A stretch of 14,403 nt of DNA from Chloroflexota bacterium (lineage in GTDB: Bacteria; Chloroflexota; Anaerolineae; UBA1429), in assembly GCA_012513595.1 (NCBI GenBank), contig JAAZBY010000223.1, positions 1 to 14,403 on the forward strand, in the 5' to 3' direction. The stretch's first letter is position 1; every line of letters begins with the position of its first letter. Both the position numbers and the translations under genes were made by a program. The notes under the pieces are model-generated. The model did no database searches. It worked only from the letters and a program-made list of their open reading frames with translations, and was not told the origin of the DNA. This document shows positions 1 through 9,899 of the stretch, piece after piece.

Positions 1-551
1 AAGAGTCGCTGGACGTCCTGCGGCGCTGCGTACGCGATCGGCGCTGCGCGCACATCGCCTACCGCGCTCAGGGGCGCGAAGAGGAGACCGAGAGGGTCGT
101 GGAGCCCTACGCGCTGACGTTCCAGTCGGGGCTCTGGTACCTGATCGCCTTCTGCCGGCTTCGCGGAGAGATGCGCACCTTCCGCGTTGACCGTGTGGCG
201 CGGGCGGCGGTGCTGACGGAGCCCTACGTCCTCCCGCGCACCTTTTCGGTGACGGAGTACATCCACAGCACGCTCTGGCCGCCGCCGGACCACAGCGTGA
301 CGGTGTGGCTGGACGCCGACGTGGCGGCCGAGGTCCGTGAGCGTGACGGCAACTGGATGCGCCTGAGCGACAACCCCGATGGCAGCGTCGTGGCGCGCTT
401 TGGCGTCAACGGCCTCGAGTGGCCGACCACCTGGGTGCTCGGCTGGGGCGGCAAAGCGCGCGCCCTCGAGCCGCCGGAGCTCGTCGAGCGCGTCAGGCGG
501 GCCGTCCTCGAGATGGTCGAAACGTACGACCTGCTGCCGGTGGAGGCCTAG
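1..551 (+). CDS. WYL-domain transcriptional regulator, 5'-truncated
   Basis: The frame is open from the window edge (first whole codon at 3) to TAG at 549-551, giving the last 182 residues of a larger protein. The segment begins with the IAYRAQGRE-type strand typical of WYL domains, then VVEPYALTF, then the eponymous WYL in LWYLIAF, then MRTFRVDR. That order (E..R.V.PY.L, WYL, R.FR.DR) is the classic WYL core, followed by a C-terminal WCX-like extension. Family members (YafY/DeoR-like) carry an N-terminal helix-turn-helix, which would lie outside the window, and the WYL domain binds a ligand or nucleic acid to control DNA binding. The gene ends 12 nt from the convergent DUF3788 gene. An internal GTG at 99 is not the true start, because the conserved domain begins before it. 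The target of regulation is unknown. Confidence 0.88.
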   Translation, partial: ESLDVLRRCVRDRRCAHIAYRAQGREEETERVVEPYALTFQSGLWYLIAFCRLRGEMRTFRVDRVARAAVLTEPYVLPRTFSVTEYIHSTLWPPPDHSVTVWLDADVAAEVRERDGNWMRLSDNPDGSVVARFGVNGLEWPTTWVLGWGGKARALEPPELVERVRRAVLEMVETYDLLPVEA

Positions 552-563
552 GTCCGCCCGTCC

Positions 564-992
564 TCAGCGCAGCGGGCGCCTCTTGACGGCCAGCAGCGCG
601 CCGATGCTCTGCACATCCTCGGCGACTAGCACCCTGGGCCACATCCAGTGCCCGTCGGCGTACTGCCCGGCCCGCTCAAAGGCCTCGCGCACGGCGGGGC
701 TGAGCGTGTCAAGGACGGACGTGACCTTGGCCACCTCTTTGGCGCCGAGGACGATCAGCACGGTGACGGCGTCTCGCTCCGGGAAGAGGGTGCAGTGGGT
801 CCTGCCGCCCTTGCGGTAGCGGATCTGCCAGCCGTACTTGGCCCCTCCGAACGACACCTCGGGCGGCATGCCAAAGCGTTCCTCGGCCTCATCGCGCAGG
901 GCCTGCCAGTGGGCGGCGGCACCGGCCGTCCAAGCGAGCATCTGCGCGTCGGTGGGAACGGTGGCCTTGTCCAGCATGCGTTCGTGGGCCAC
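564..992 (-). CDS. DUF3788 domain-containing protein
   Basis: A 142-residue protein of unknown function. Its core is a W-x-A-L helix, then FGGAKYGWQIRYRKGGR, then CTLFPERDAVTVLIVLG, then a WMWPRV segment and a final AVKRRPL. This matches my recollection of the DUF3788 family (about 140 residues, single domain, cytosolic). I chose the GTG at 990-992 because a GGAAGGGGG Shine-Dalgarno lies 7 nt upstream; the ATG at 977 would put that site 22 nt away. The same frame stays open much further upstream, but there it overlaps the two DUF3795 genes and has no family resemblance. It is the last gene of the minus-strand set and stops 12 nt from the WYL gene. No catalytic residues are recognisable. Confidence 0.8.
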   Translation of the reverse strand: MAHERMLDKATVPTDAQMLAWTAGAAAHWQALRDEAEERFGMPPEVSFGGAKYGWQIRYRKGGRTHCTLFPERDAVTVLIVLGAKEVAKVTSVLDTLSPAVREAFERAGQYADGHWMWPRVLVAEDVQSIGALLAVKRRPLR

Positions 993-1038
993 TGCTGCAC
1001 CCCCTTCCGGCTGCCGGGGCCAGACGGCGCTGCGATCG

Positions 1039-1377
1039 TTAGGCGCGCAGGCCGTCCAGCGTGGCGCGGGCCTTGGGGACCATCTGCAGAAACGCGTCCA
1101 GCGTCGGGCAGGCGTACTCGGCGCAGGCGGCGCAATGCGGCACGCCCCGGGCGACGGCGCAGGCCCGCACCGCGCACTGGCCGCAGTAGCCGATCTGCCG
1201 GCCACTGCCGAGGCAGCCATCGCACATGACCGAGTCTGCCGTGGCATCGGCCACGCCCATGTCCTCTCTGAAGCGTACGGCGAGCTTTTCCAGCTCAGCG
1301 CGGTTGCCGGCCTGAGTGTGTATGTACCCAGGGCACTCGCTGCAGACCAGGCCGCAGTAGGCGATGATCGGCTCCAT
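1039..1377 (-). CDS. DUF3795 cysteine-rich protein (downstream copy)
   Basis: A 112-residue protein with eleven cysteines (8, 12, 15, 52, 55, 65, 68, 73, 82, 85, 90). It opens with the DUF3795 hallmark AYCGLVCSEC, then has CDGC, YCGQC, IR/VRAC and HCAAC clusters. The arrangement suggests binding of zinc or an iron-sulfur cluster, but the family has no established function. An AGGAGGG Shine-Dalgarno sits a few nucleotides before the ATG. It is about half identical by eye to the neighbouring gene at 1408-1749, with the same start (YCGLVCS at residues 7-13) and the same C-terminus LDGLRA, so the two arose by duplication. They are separated by 30 nt, consistent with co-transcription. Confidence 0.88.
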   Translation of the reverse strand: MEPIIAYCGLVCSECPGYIHTQAGNRAELEKLAVRFREDMGVADATADSVMCDGCLGSGRQIGYCGQCAVRACAVARGVPHCAACAEYACPTLDAFLQMVPKARATLDGLRA

Positions 1378-1407
1378 GGGGCTCCCTCCTGTTGATGACC
1401 GATGAGG

Positions 1408-1749
1408 CTAGGCGCGCAGACCGTCCAGCACGGCGCGCGCCGCGGGCACAGAGGTGAAGAACCGCTCGAGGCGGGCACACGGGTAGGCGGCGCAGGCGGA
1501 GCAGTTCTCCACCCCCGCCGCCAGGCCACAGGCGCGGATGTCGCACTCGGCGCAGTGAAAGCACTTGCGCCCCGCGCTGCCCGGGCAGCCGTCGCAGGGC
1601 ACCGTCGCGGCGACGATGCCCGGGGCGTTGTGCTCGACGCGCCACTCGGCGGCGACGCGCTCCAGGGCCTCCGGGTCGTTGGCCTGGGTCGCCAGGTACG
1701 CTTTGCACTGGCTGCAGACCAGCCCGCAGTACGCAACGATGCGCTCCAT
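1408..1749 (-). CDS. DUF3795 cysteine-rich protein (upstream copy)
   Basis: A 113-residue paralogue of the next gene with twelve cysteines (8, 12, 15, 52, 55, 63, 66, 69, 74, 83, 86, 91). It has the AYCGLVCSQC opening, a CDGCPGS block, a CFHCAEC cluster with one more cysteine than its paralogue, and NCSACAAYPC. These look like several metal-binding knuckles; the bound metal cannot be read from sequence. A GGGAGG Shine-Dalgarno lies 5 nt before the ATG. The last 33 bases of both paralogues differ at only about four positions, so the duplication is either recent or strongly constrained at the C-terminus. It follows the transglutaminase-like gene after 77 nt. Cytosolic; no signal peptide or membrane segment. 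Confidence 0.88.
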   Translation of the reverse strand: MERIVAYCGLVCSQCKAYLATQANDPEALERVAAEWRVEHNAPGIVAATVPCDGCPGSAGRKCFHCAECDIRACGLAAGVENCSACAAYPCARLERFFTSVPAARAVLDGLRA

Positions 1750-1826
1750 GGTGTCCTCCCTGATGATTGCCTGGACCGTGATGTGGCTGCGGATCGGGTC
1801 ACGGAGCGTGCCGGCTGGCGACCGCG

Positions 1827-2693
1827 CTACCCTGCGGCGACCCGCTCGAGCAGCGGCACCGGCACGCCGAACTGCCGCCTCTCGTTCTCATATGTGGCCC
1901 GCAGGGCCAGGAAGAGGGCGTCCCCGGAGGTAGTCAGGCGCGCCAGCCGGTCGATCAGCGCGACGTTCCGGGTGATCGCCTCGGCGTCGCTGGAGGCCAT
2001 AGGGCCCCAAGCGTCCCAGGGCAGCAGCTCGATCTTGTTCAGCGCCAAAAAGTCGCGCACCACGTTCCCGCGCACAAAGGCGTAGCCGTGCATGTCCAGG
2101 ATGCCAAAGTCGTCCGCGTCGGCCTGGCCGTGGCGACACTGGAGCCAGGCCTCCCCTCCGCTGACGAACTGCTCGCGGGGCACGTCGAGCGGGTCAAAGG
2201 CGATGTGCAACGCCTCTCGCTGAAAGGCGTCGAGCTGGGCATCCACCAGCACCCAACGCTCCTCGTCGTTCTGCCAGACCTCACACACCCAGTGGTCCTC
2301 AAAGTGCCCGCGCCGAAAGTAGGTGCCGAACCCGGCACGGGCCCGCGCCGGCACGCCCTGCTGGCGGAGCATGGCGCACAACAGCACGGAAAAGTCGCGG
2401 CAGTTGCCCACCAGCCGTCGCGACAGCGGGCGCTCTTCGGTAAGGGGCGCCGGGTCGATGGCCAGCAGGCGTTCCATCTTTTGCTCTACGTTGCGCAGCC
2501 CCACCTCCGCCTCGCGATCGGGCGGCAGCCGCAGCCCGTAGCGTTCGGCCCAGAAGACGTGGACCAACAGCCCCTGGACGACCTCTACCAGGGCAGCGAG
2601 GTCGGTGGGCAGCCCGGCAAAGGCCCGGGAATAGGTCCCGGCGTCGGTCATGATGCCGGGACGGGAGTAGTAGGCTAGAGCGTTTGCATCCAT
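1827..2693 (-). CDS. transglutaminase-like superfamily protein
   Basis: A 288-residue cytosolic protein. The transglutaminase/protease-like catalytic triad is visible: Cys98 in GNCRDFSVLLCAMLR, His134 in FEDHWVCEVW and Asp151 in WVLVDAQLD, with the usual spacing. The family includes cysteine proteases, amidases and cross-linking enzymes, so the triad does not tell which reaction or substrate applies here. The C-terminal half has no feature I recognise. Start choice is open: the ATG at 2693 has GAGG 6 nt upstream, while a GTG at 2705 in the same frame has AGGAAGG 8 nt upstream and would add four residues. It starts 22-34 nt after the uvrA stop codon, so co-transcription with uvrA is likely. 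Confidence 0.85.
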   Translation of the reverse strand: MDANALAYYSRPGIMTDAGTYSRAFAGLPTDLAALVEVVQGLLVHVFWAERYGLRLPPDREAEVGLRNVEQKMERLLAIDPAPLTEERPLSRRLVGNCRDFSVLLCAMLRQQGVPARARAGFGTYFRRGHFEDHWVCEVWQNDEERWVLVDAQLDAFQREALHIAFDPLDVPREQFVSGGEAWLQCRHGQADADDFGILDMHGYAFVRGNVVRDFLALNKIELLPWDAWGPMASSDAEAITRNVALIDRLARLTTSGDALFLALRATYENERRQFGVPVPLLERVAAG

Positions 2694-2727
2694 CTCGGTC
2701 CTCACGTCTGGTTCCTTCCTGGCGCAG

Positions 2728-5661
<2,934 letters not shown>

Positions 5662-5745
5662 GGGGGTGGCGTTCTCCGCTCGATCTGGGTGCTGGGTTGG
5701 ACGGCGGGCCTCTCTGGCTGGCACGAGCCCACCATAGCACCGGTA

Positions 5746-5784
5746 CCTGTCAGGGCCTGTCATATATAGACGCGATATGACAGG
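5746..5784 (-). promoter_or_regulatory. palindromic operator candidate upstream of uvrA
   Basis: CCTGTCATAT (5756-5765) and ATATGACAGG (5775-5784) form a perfect 10-bp inverted repeat around a 9-nt spacer. A further CCTGTCA copy at 5746-5752 precedes the left arm with a 10-bp period, one helical turn. The element sits in an AT-rich island of otherwise GC-rich DNA. On the minus strand it overlaps a possible -10 (TATATA) for uvrA, although no good -35 is visible. The geometry suits a dimeric repressor. A DNA-damage regulator such as LexA is an obvious guess given the target gene, but the sequence matches neither the Escherichia nor the Bacillus LexA box. Confidence 0.5.
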
Positions 5785-5995
5785 AAATTAGAAAATCTGT
5801 TCGATAATCCGGCGTGCCGCCAGCCGAGGCGGCCTCTGCAAGAGGCCCTCCGGCGAGGAAGCGGGCGCGGCGCGGGGGGGACCGCAGCGCGGCGGGGCGG
5901 GGCACTGCATCTGTCCGCTCAGAAGTATACGCCATCCGGGCGGGCAGACGAAAGCCAAGGATGCGTGTGGCCGAATACCGTCGCGCCAGGGCCGC
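5785..5995. other. non-coding part of the uvrA / methyltransferase gap
   Basis: Together with the operator region this forms a 334-nt gap between the uvrA start and the stop of the methyltransferase gene. I see no credible gene. It holds GC-rich hairpins (GGCCTCT-gca-AGAGGCC at 5831-5847, overlapped by GCCGCC/GGCGGC at 5816-5833) without a T-tract, which may help end the methyltransferase transcript. A minus-strand TATACT at 5924-5929 resembles a -10 box but has no -35. Short open frames on both strands here have low-complexity Arg/Ala/Pro composition and are judged spurious. Confidence 0.5.
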
Positions 5996-6754
5996 TCAGC
6001 CGGGCTGCAGGGCGGCCACGAACCACACCCGGCCGCTCTCGGCAGTGGGGGGCGTCAGCTCCAGGATGCTGCCCCAGCAGGCCAGTTCGGCCAGGCCGGC
6101 GCGGTGCAGGCAGCCACGGATCTCCTCGAGCGTGTAGCCGCGCTCCTGGTGCACCTCGGTGTAGCGCAGCCAGTGCCCACCGTCGCGCAGGAACCCGTCG
6201 ATGCGCAAGGTCGCCGTGGCGGCCTCATAGTCGTAGGTGGGGCGGTGGAGCTCCAGGATGTCGGGCGTGTCCTGCTGGACGTAGGCGCGATCACGCTGCC
6301 ACTGCACGGCCAGACCGTAGAGGGTATTCATGTCAAAGATGAACAGGCCGTCGTCGGCCAGGCTGCGGGCGACGCCGGCAAAGGCGCTCTCCAGGTCCTC
6401 GGCGAGGAGGAGGTAGTTCAGGCTGTCGAACCAGCAGGTCACCAGGTCGAAGCGCTCGGGCAGGGCCAGGCTGCGCATGTCCTGGCAGAGGAAGCGCACG
6501 TCGACCCCTGCCAGGCTGGCGCGCTGGCGGGCGATGTCCAGCATGCGCGGCGCGCGGTCGACGCCGGTCACCTGGTGGCCAGCACCGGCCATGGCCACGG
6601 CAAAGGTCCCCTCGCCACAGGCCACGTCGAGCACCGAGCGCGGGCTGCGGCCGAACTTGCCCAGTACGAAGGGGAGGTGCTCGGCCATGCTCTGGCTGAA
6701 GCGCGGATAGGGGCCCTGCGTGTAGGTCACGGCGAACGTCTCATAGGTGCCCAT
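5996..6754 (-). CDS. class I SAM-dependent methyltransferase
   Basis: A 252-residue cytosolic enzyme with a Rossmann-type methyltransferase fold in the N-terminal half. Motif I is VLDVACGEGT at 41-50, the ribose-binding acid is Asp66 in TGVDRA, a CQDMR motif follows at 90-94, and the fourth strand is FDLVTC near 102-107. The C-terminal part (TPDILELHRPTYDYE and onward) is a beta-rich insertion as in small-molecule methyltransferases. The methyl acceptor cannot be predicted. The gene starts 10 nt after the MFS transporter stop, and its GGGAGG Shine-Dalgarno abuts that stop codon, which implies translational coupling in a two-gene operon. Confidence 0.88.
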   Translation of the reverse strand: MGTYETFAVTYTQGPYPRFSQSMAEHLPFVLGKFGRSPRSVLDVACGEGTFAVAMAGAGHQVTGVDRAPRMLDIARQRASLAGVDVRFLCQDMRSLALPERFDLVTCWFDSLNYLLLAEDLESAFAGVARSLADDGLFIFDMNTLYGLAVQWQRDRAYVQQDTPDILELHRPTYDYEAATATLRIDGFLRDGGHWLRYTEVHQERGYTLEEIRGCLHRAGLAELACWGSILELTPPTAESGRVWFVAALQPG

Positions 6755-6764
6755 GGCAGCCTCC

Positions 6765-8039
6765 CTAGGCGTGTGTGGGGTCCAGGTTCAGTTCGGCCCG
6801 CACCGGGGGGCGCCATGAGAAGAGCAGCACCGCCGCAAGAAGCGCCATGGCCGCCCCGAACACAAACGGGGCGCTGGGCCCAAAGCCCTGCCACGGGCCG
6901 ACTCCCTGCCAGAGGAACCCGGCGATCAGCGAGGCCGGCAGGTCGAGCATGCCGAGGACGGCGTTGTAGGTGCCGTAGGCCGTCCCCCGCAGGTGCTGCG
7001 GCACCAGGTCCGCAACGAGGGCCTTGGTGGTGCCGTAGGCCAGGCCGTAATAGACCCCGTAGAGAGCATAGAGCACCCAGACGTGCCAGCCCGTCCGTGC
7101 CAGCGCAAAGCCGGCATAGATGGCCGCATAGGTCAGCCATCCCCCGATAATAACCAGACGCCTATCGAGCCGGTCGGAAAGCGAGCCGGCCGGGGCCGAT
7201 ACCAGCGTGTACACCGCGTTGAAGGTGATCAGCATGCCCAGGATGCCGGCGAGGTCGAGCCCGCGCTCCTGGGCCCGCAGGACCAGGAAGGCGTCGGACG
7301 AGTTGCCCACATCGAACAGGCCGACGATGAACAGGAACACAAAGAAGGGCCGCCCCAGGCCGCGGAAAGAGACCGGCGAGGCCGCCCCGCGCCGCTCGGG
7401 GGCCACCTCTCGCGACAGGACGGCCAACGAGATGACCGCCAGCGTGGCGGGGATGACACTCACCAGGACCAGGGTCTGGAACGTGCCGCGTTGCAGGGCG
7501 CTGCCTGCCACCTGCATGCTCAGCACCAGGCCCAGCGCCACCAGCAGACCAACGACCGCGCCCCCCGTGTCGGCCGCGCGATGAAAGCCAAAGGCGACGC
7601 CGCGCTGCGCCGGCGTGATGCTGTCGGCGATGAGGGCGTCTCGCGGGGCGGTGCGGATCCCCTTGCCGAGGCGGTCTCCCCAGCGCGCGGCAAAGACGTC
7701 CTCCCACGATCCGGCCAGGTAGAAGAGGGGCTTGGCCACGGCCGACAGGCCGTATCCGGCCACCGCCAGCCACTTGCGTGAGCCCAACCTGTCAGAAAGC
7801 CATCCGGAAAAGACCTTCAGGAGGCTGGCCGTGGCCTCGGCGCTCCCCTCGATGAAGCCGATCACGCCGGTGCGCACGCCGAGCACGCTGCTGAGAAAGA
7901 GCGGCAGCAGGTTGAGGACCATCTCGCTGGAGACGTCCATCAGAAAGCTGGTCACGCCGACGGCCCAGACGTTACGCGGAAGGCCCGCCAGGCGCTGCCA
8001 GAACGTCGTTACCTCCTGAGGCTGTACTGGTTCGGACAT
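6765..8039 (-). CDS. MFS transporter
   Basis: A 424-residue integral membrane protein with about twelve hydrophobic segments in two halves. The loop 2-3 motif A appears as GWLSDRLGSRK at about 79-89 and recurs in the second half as GSLSDRLDRR near 285-294, as expected for the major facilitator superfamily. The N-terminal SFLMDVSSEM block and the GDRLGKGIRTAPRDALIADS block (about 121-140) mark an MFS_1 subgroup common in environmental bacteria. The substrate is unknown; drug or metabolite efflux is possible. AAGGAG lies 9 nt upstream of the ATG. It is translated ahead of a methyltransferase and transcribed from a divergent spacer with a visible promoter. Confidence 0.92.
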   Translation of the reverse strand: MSEPVQPQEVTTFWQRLAGLPRNVWAVGVTSFLMDVSSEMVLNLLPLFLSSVLGVRTGVIGFIEGSAEATASLLKVFSGWLSDRLGSRKWLAVAGYGLSAVAKPLFYLAGSWEDVFAARWGDRLGKGIRTAPRDALIADSITPAQRGVAFGFHRAADTGGAVVGLLVALGLVLSMQVAGSALQRGTFQTLVLVSVIPATLAVISLAVLSREVAPERRGAASPVSFRGLGRPFFVFLFIVGLFDVGNSSDAFLVLRAQERGLDLAGILGMLITFNAVYTLVSAPAGSLSDRLDRRLVIIGGWLTYAAIYAGFALARTGWHVWVLYALYGVYYGLAYGTTKALVADLVPQHLRGTAYGTYNAVLGMLDLPASLIAGFLWQGVGPWQGFGPSAPFVFGAAMALLAAVLLFSWRPPVRAELNLDPTHA

Positions 8040-8088
8040 GTGAGCCGTCTCCTTCAGGCTGGGGCACCACCGCGCCCGCGCTCATGTC

Positions 8089-8117
8089 AGTGTAGCGTTC
8101 CTGAGAGGACCGATCAA
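8089..8117 (-). promoter_or_regulatory. promoter for the MFS / methyltransferase operon
   Basis: On the minus strand, TTGATC (8112-8117) and TACACT (8089-8094) are separated by exactly 17 bp. Each box matches the sigma70-type consensus at four of six positions. This predicts a start near 8082 and a leader of about 43 nt before the MFS ATG. Confidence 0.5.
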
Positions 8118-8151
8118 GCCCGTGCTGCGCCGCCCGGCCCCCGGGGGGGCG

Positions 8152-8180
8152 TTGGCAGTGCCCGCCGGCCATGCTATAGT
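8152..8180 (+). promoter_or_regulatory. promoter for the plus-strand methyltransferase
   Basis: TTGGCA (8152-8157) and TATAGT (8175-8180) are separated by exactly 17 bp, each one base from the sigma70-type consensus. This is the best promoter in the window and predicts a start near 8187 and a leader of about 86 nt before the ATG at 8273. It lies 35 bp from the divergent MFS promoter, so a shared regulator could bind between them. Confidence 0.65.
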
Positions 8181-8272
8181 GGGCAAGGTCGGCGCCAGGG
8201 TCGACCCGCTGCGCGGAGAGCCGCGCCCGCCGGGGGCCGATCCAAGGCCTCTCTTCTCTCGAGGGTGGTGAG

Positions 8273-9049
8273 ATGAACGCGTACGCCAGCCTGCTGGTGG
8301 AGCCGCGCTTTCCGCGCGCGTCCACCTATGACGCGGATTGGATCCTGCGCAACCAGATGGGCCCCAACGCCCTCTGGCTGACCGAGTGGGTCACCCAGGC
8401 CATGCCCCTTGGCCCAGGGATGCGGGTGCTGGACCTTGGCTGCGGCAAGGGGCTCTCCAGCATCTTTCTGGCCCGGGAGTTCGGCGCCCAGGTGTGGGCC
8501 ACCGACCTGTGGATCAAGCCCACCGACAACTGGGCGCGCATCGAGGCCGAAGGGCTGGGCGGGCAGGTCTTTCCGATCCACGCCGAGGCACACGTGTTGC
8601 CATTCGCCGAAAGGTTCTTTGACGCGATCGTCTGTGTCGACGCGTACGCCTACTTTGGCACCGACGACCTGTACCTGAGCTACCTGCACCGCTTCCTTCG
8701 CCCGCAGGGGCAGATTGGCATCGTGGTGCCGGGCCTGGGGCAGGATTTTGGCGGGGCTGTTCCTGAGCACCTAACGCGCCGCCAGCAGAGCGGCGGAGTC
8801 TTCTGGGGCCCCGACTGCTGGAGCCTGCACACGGCGGCCTGGTGGCGGGAACACTGGGCGCGCACGGGCCTCGTGGAGGTGCAGGTTGCCGACACCCTGC
8901 CCGGCGGGATCGACCTGTGGCGCCAGTGGGACCGCGCCGTACAGGCCTCCGGCGGGGGGCACTTTCCCTCCGACGCCGAGGTGCTCGAGGCGGACGGCGG
9001 CCGCTACCTCGGCTTTGTGCGCATGGTGGGGCATAGGGCGGCTGAGTGA
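8273..9049 (+). CDS. class I SAM-dependent methyltransferase
   Basis: A 258-residue cytosolic protein. Motif I is RVLDLGCGKG at 51-60, the acidic residue after strand 2 is Asp78 in WATDLW, and the post-motif segments PFAERFFDAIVCVDAY (110-125) and FLRPQGQIGIVVPG (141-154) are typical. The conserved NQMGPNALWLTEW block at 27-39 and the HWARTGL...ADTLPGGIDLW block near 195-216 define a methyltransferase family seen in Chloroflexi and Firmicutes, often loosely annotated as cyclopropane-fatty-acid-synthase-like. The acceptor is not established. GAGG lies 8 nt before the ATG. It is unrelated in detail to the methyltransferase at 5996-6754 and is transcribed divergently from the MFS gene. Confidence 0.88.
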   Translation: MNAYASLLVEPRFPRASTYDADWILRNQMGPNALWLTEWVTQAMPLGPGMRVLDLGCGKGLSSIFLAREFGAQVWATDLWIKPTDNWARIEAEGLGGQVFPIHAEAHVLPFAERFFDAIVCVDAYAYFGTDDLYLSYLHRFLRPQGQIGIVVPGLGQDFGGAVPEHLTRRQQSGGVFWGPDCWSLHTAAWWREHWARTGLVEVQVADTLPGGIDLWRQWDRAVQASGGGHFPSDAEVLEADGGRYLGFVRMVGHRAAE

Positions 9050-9088
9050 GCCCTGTGAGGCCAGCAGCGTCGGCGGCGCACCGAAAGG

Positions 9089-9850
9089 ATGGCAGTGGTT
9101 TCTGAGGTTGGAGCTGTGGCCGAACCTAGCGGGAACGGTATCGGCTCACTGAATGAGAGCTCGTTGCACCGCGACGTCAAGGCCTGGTACGCGCAGCCCG
9201 GCGACCTGCTCGAGGCGCAGGTTGATGGCTATGTCATCGACGTCGTGCGGGGCGACCTGCTCGTGGAGGTGCAGACGGGCAGCTTTGCCTCGATCCGTGG
9301 CAAACTGGGCGACCTGTTGACCGGTCACCGGGTACGCCTGGTCTACCCGTTGCCGGTGCGCCGGTGGATCACGCGCGTCTCGCCGGAGACCGGCGAGATC
9401 CTGGGGCGGAGGCGTTCGCCCAAGCGGGGCCGCGCCATCGACGTGTTCGACGAGCTGGTGCGCATCCCCGAGTTGATGGCCGACCCGGGCTTCTCGCTCG
9501 AGCTGTTGCTCATCGAGCAGGACGAGATACGCTGTGTCGACGGGCAGGGCAGCTGGCGCCGCGGCGGGGCCAGCGTCGTGGATCGGCGCCTGTTGCGGGT
9601 GGTCGAGTCCGTCGAGTTCTGCGAGCCGGCCTGCCTGGCGCGCCTGCTGCCGGAGGGGATCTCGCGGCCCTTCACCAACCGCATGCTGGCGGCTGAGGCA
9701 GCGGTGCCGCTGCGGTTGGCGCAGCGGATGACGTACTGCCTCCGCAAGATGGGCCGCCTGGTGAGCGTGGGGCGCACGGGGCGCCAGATGCTGTTCGACG
9801 TGGCCCCCCAGCCGGCGGCGCAACTCACCGCGGCGCAGCGCGTAGAGTGA
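9089..9850 (+). CDS. uncharacterised protein, PD-(D/E)XK-like core plus winged helix
   Basis: A 253-residue protein that resembles hypothetical proteins I associate with Chloroflexota. The N-terminal third has E23 in SLNESSLH, D51 in YVIDVVRG, and E60-V-Q62 in LLVEVQTGSF. The helix-Glu, Asp, Glu-x-Gln order resembles the PD-(D/E)XK nuclease core with Gln in place of Lys; this is my inference. Residues 105-115 form a basic RRRSPKRGR patch. The C-terminal region (about 195-238: FTNRMLAAE...RLAQRMTYCLRKMGRL...RQMLFDV) looks like a winged helix. Start choice is uncertain: the ATG at 9089 directly abuts GAAAGG, so a GTG at 9095 (AAAGG 6 nt upstream) or 9116 (GAGG 8 nt upstream) may be used. It follows the methyltransferase by 39 nt. 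Confidence 0.75.
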   Translation: MAVVSEVGAVAEPSGNGIGSLNESSLHRDVKAWYAQPGDLLEAQVDGYVIDVVRGDLLVEVQTGSFASIRGKLGDLLTGHRVRLVYPLPVRRWITRVSPETGEILGRRRSPKRGRAIDVFDELVRIPELMADPGFSLELLLIEQDEIRCVDGQGSWRRGGASVVDRRLLRVVESVEFCEPACLARLLPEGISRPFTNRMLAAEAAVPLRLAQRMTYCLRKMGRLVSVGRTGRQMLFDVAPQPAAQLTAAQRVE

Positions 9851-9899
9851 CTGGCGATCAAGACCATCCGACAGCGCCCGCGGCGCGGGAAGGAGTACC

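Noticed and set aside
993..1802. A long upstream extension of the DUF3788 reading frame
   Set aside because: It overlaps both DUF3795 genes in another frame, is low-complexity Arg/Ala/Ser/Pro, and ignores the good ribosome binding site before the GTG at 992.
5750..6137. Short open frames on both strands in the gap upstream of uvrA (61 and 107 codons)
   Set aside because: They are Arg/Ala/Pro-rich, have no good ribosome binding site or family resemblance, and one overlaps the methyltransferase gene on the opposite strand.
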